Source: JANNRR01 sp031401675 (lineage in GTDB: Bacteria > Pseudomonadota > Alphaproteobacteria > Rhodobacterales > Rhodobacteraceae). Taken from it: DNA of 23,736 bases. The position numbers and the translations under genes are program-made. Under the pieces are notes generated by a model. The model had not been told where the DNA came from, did no database searches, and was given only the letters and a program-made list of their open reading frames with translations. This document shows positions 22,283 to 23,736 of the stretch, in pieces. The stretch spans positions 1 to 23,736 of the forward strand of contig JANNRR010000128.1 in assembly GCA_031401675.1 (NCBI GenBank), written 5' to 3'. Within the stretch, counting starts at the first letter, position 1. Every line of letters starts with the position of its first letter.

Positions 22283-22328
22283 GCGGGATGCCCGAGGGTG
22301 TCGGAATTGCCCCTCTTGGCCATCCCGC
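22283..22328. terminator. Two-part hairpin between convergent comEC and lexA
   Basis: Outer arms GCGGGATG (22283-22290) and CATCCCGC (22321-22328), with an inner GAGGG/CCCTC stem (22294-22298 with 22311-22315), fold into one hairpin directly after the lexA stop and 28 bases after the comEC stop. No long T run follows on either strand, so it is a plausible but not canonical bidirectional terminator. Confidence 0.5.
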
Positions 22329-22329
22329 C

Positions 22330-23028
22330 CTAATAGCTGCGGATCAGCCCGACCAGCCGGCCCTGTACCTTGACCTGATCGTCACGGTAAACCCTGGTTT
22401 CATAGGCGGGGTTGGCGGCTTCCAGCGCGATCATGCCGCCCCGGCGGCGAAAGCGCTTCAGCGTCGCCTCGTGATCCTCGACCAGCGCCACGACGATGTC
22501 GCCGTTGTCGGCGGTGATCTGTTCGCGGATGACCACGATGTCGCCGTCATTGATCCCGGCTTCGATCATCGAGTCGCCCTTGACCTCCAGCGCGTAGTGC
22601 TGGCCACGGCCCGACAGCATCGAGCCGGGCACCGCGATGTGGTGCGACACCTCGGATATCGCCTCGATCGGGGTACCGGCGGCAATCCGACCCATGACCG
22701 GCAGCTCCATCGCCCCGGCAACCTCGACCGGCAGGGCCCCGCGCGGTTTCTCGGGCCGGTCGCCGGCGATCACCCGCGGCTCGAACCTTGTGGTGAACCC
22801 CGGCTTTTCCATCGCCTCGGGCAGTTTCACGATTTCGATGGCACGGGCCCGGTGCGCCAGTCGGCGGATGAATCCGCGTTCCTCCAGCGCCGTGATCAAC
22901 CGGTGGATGCCGGATTTCGATTTCAAATCCAGCGCCGCCTTCATTTCGTCAAACGACGGCGGCACCCCGTCGCGCTTCAGATGCGTGTTGATGAAATCCA
23001 GCAGTTCCAGTTGCTTGCGGGTCAGCAC
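22330..23028 (-). CDS. lexA: SOS response repressor LexA
   Basis: LexA represses DNA-damage genes and cleaves itself when RecA filaments form. The 232-residue protein has an N-terminal winged helix (LTRKQLELLDFINTHLKRDGVPPSFDEMKAALDLKSKSGIHRLITALEERG). The cleavage site Ala117-Gly118 lies in GRIAAGTP, and the latent protease dyad is Ser153 (VKGDSMIEAGI) and Lys191 (DHEATLKRF). The GTG at 23028 is chosen because GGAGGG stands six bases upstream and homology starts with it; an ATG further upstream would lie before the LexA box and be poorly placed. A perfect GTTC-N7-GTTC box lies 56-70 bases upstream, so autoregulation is expected. In R. capsulatus LexA is also linked to gene transfer agent expression. 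Confidence 0.96.
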   Translation of the reverse strand: MLTRKQLELLDFINTHLKRDGVPPSFDEMKAALDLKSKSGIHRLITALEERGFIRRLAHRARAIEIVKLPEAMEKPGFTTRFEPRVIAGDRPEKPRGALPVEVAGAMELPVMGRIAAGTPIEAISEVSHHIAVPGSMLSGRGQHYALEVKGDSMIEAGINDGDIVVIREQITADNGDIVVALVEDHEATLKRFRRRGGMIALEAANPAYETRVYRDDQVKVQGRLVGLIRSY

Positions 23029-23073
23029 CGTCAGCCCTCCGATCCGGGGTGGCCGCATCGGGTTGGCGGCTCT

Positions 23074-23098
23074 GTTCGCCAATGTTCTACGCCTGTTC
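23074..23098. promoter_or_regulatory. LexA (SOS) box of alphaproteobacterial type, with an extra half-site
   Basis: GTTC (23084-23087), N7, GTTC (23095-23098) is a perfect alphaproteobacterial SOS box in the lexA promoter region. A third GTTC at 23074-23077 stands six bases before it. The box lies in the 92-bp gap between the moeA stop and lexA. Confidence 0.85.
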
Positions 23099-23120
23099 CC
23101 CTTTTGTGTCAAGCGGTGGC

Positions 23121-23736
23121 TCAGACCACCAGATACGGTACCACCGCGCCTTCGTCCTGCGCCGGATCAAGGCCGGGCCGGTACAACAGGGCATTGGCGG
23201 CGGACAGCACGGTCAGCAACGACGAATCCTGACGGGCAAAGGCGGTGATGCGAGGCAGGCCGTCGGCAGGTTCGATGCGTGCCCGCATGAAGTGGGCGCG
23301 CGGGCCGTTGGCGGCCAGCCGCGTCGACGCCACGGCGCGCAGATAGCGCGGGGCGACATCGGTCAGCCCCTGCATGGCGCGCAGCATCGGCAGCAGGAAC
23401 AGATGGCCACAGACAATGGCCGACACCGGGTTGCCCGGCAGCCCCAGCATCGGCACCCCGCGCAGCCGTCCGGCCATCAGCGGCTTGCCAGGGGCGCATC
23501 GCGATCTTGTAAAAGGCCCGCTCCATCCCCAGACTTTCGGCGACGCCGGCCACCAGATCATGATCGCCGACCGAGGCGCCGCCAATGGTCACGATCAGAT
23601 CGGCACCGGCGGCCATTTCAAGCACGAAGCGCAGGCCGGCTTCGGTATCCGGGGCGATCGGCATGAGCCGCGCCTCGCCACCCTCGGCCTCGATCATGGC
23701 GGCCAGCGCAAAGCAGTTCGACGCGGTGATCTGGTC
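23121..23736 (-). pseudogene. moeA: Molybdopterin molybdenumtransferase MoeA, C-terminal part, frameshifted
   Basis: MoeA inserts molybdenum into adenylylated molybdopterin. The gene enters from the right edge, so its N-terminal half is not seen. The first visible frame reads DQITASNCFALAAMIEAEGG and then the signature VTIGGASVGDHDLVAGVAESLG through KIAMRP. The match then jumps one frame to GKPLMAGRLRGVPMLGLPGNPVSAIVCGHLFLLPML and on to the stop at 23121. Removing one base from the G run at 23491-23494 (CCCC on the coding strand) restores one continuous MoeA. Without that the first frame continues as unrelated residues to about 23167. It is either a recent inactivating insertion or a homopolymer sequencing error; the intact flanking conservation favours error or a very young mutation. 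Confidence 0.85.

Overview
The window looks like chromosomal DNA of a Rhodobacteraceae/Paracoccaceae alphaproteobacterium. The GC content is high. Many proteins carry wording I recognise from Rhodobacter-type genomes (short PurL, ArgC with a GTGCN active site, a GTA-type 3TM holin). There is a LexA box of the alphaproteobacterial GTTC-N7-GTTC form and a perfect CtrA-type TTAA-N7-TTAA site. I found no tRNA, rRNA, CRISPR array, transposase or prophage structural gene. Most of the window is core housekeeping DNA with a few accessory or regulatory inserts.

Layout. 1-1463 (-) is the N-terminal two thirds of transketolase. Divergent from it is a ZauP-like coiled-coil gene overlapping zapA (+). A convergent gap follows, holding a 16-bp lux/tra-box-like palindrome and an AT-rich hairpin. 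On the minus strand, purL, bolA, a 39-aa membrane peptide and monothiol glutaredoxin grxD read as one unit; the last three are joined by ATGA overlaps. On the plus strand, a MAPEG protein, a DGPF/YCII protein and an ECF42-type sigma factor form a unit preceded by a matching candidate ECF promoter. The gap to lysR (-) holds a strong minus-strand terminator and a PhaR-site-like palindrome, which suggests a small RNA.

From 9211 to 17193 a long plus-strand run reads acyltransferase, murI, (regulatory gap), argC, ccmE, endolysin, holin, ccmF, ccmH and a PaaG-like enoyl-CoA isomerase. Then come gltA and gltX (-), comEC (+), lexA (-) and the 3' part of moeA (-). In this sequence moeA carries a +1 frameshift at a four-base G run.

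The most notable theme is a two-gene lysis cassette (GH108 endolysin without a signal peptide plus a 3TM GTA-type holin) placed inside the cytochrome c maturation cluster between ccmE and ccmF. In Rhodobacter capsulatus, genes of these two families release gene transfer agent (GTA) particles. comEC, needed there for DNA uptake by recipients, and lexA lie about 7 kb downstream. A perfect CtrA box sits before argC, and a consensus-like promoter before ccmF would start transcription at or next to its ATG. The window may therefore hold the release side and part of the uptake side of GTA biology, wired into respiratory-gene transcription. The families and sites are read from the sequence; the functional link is inference.
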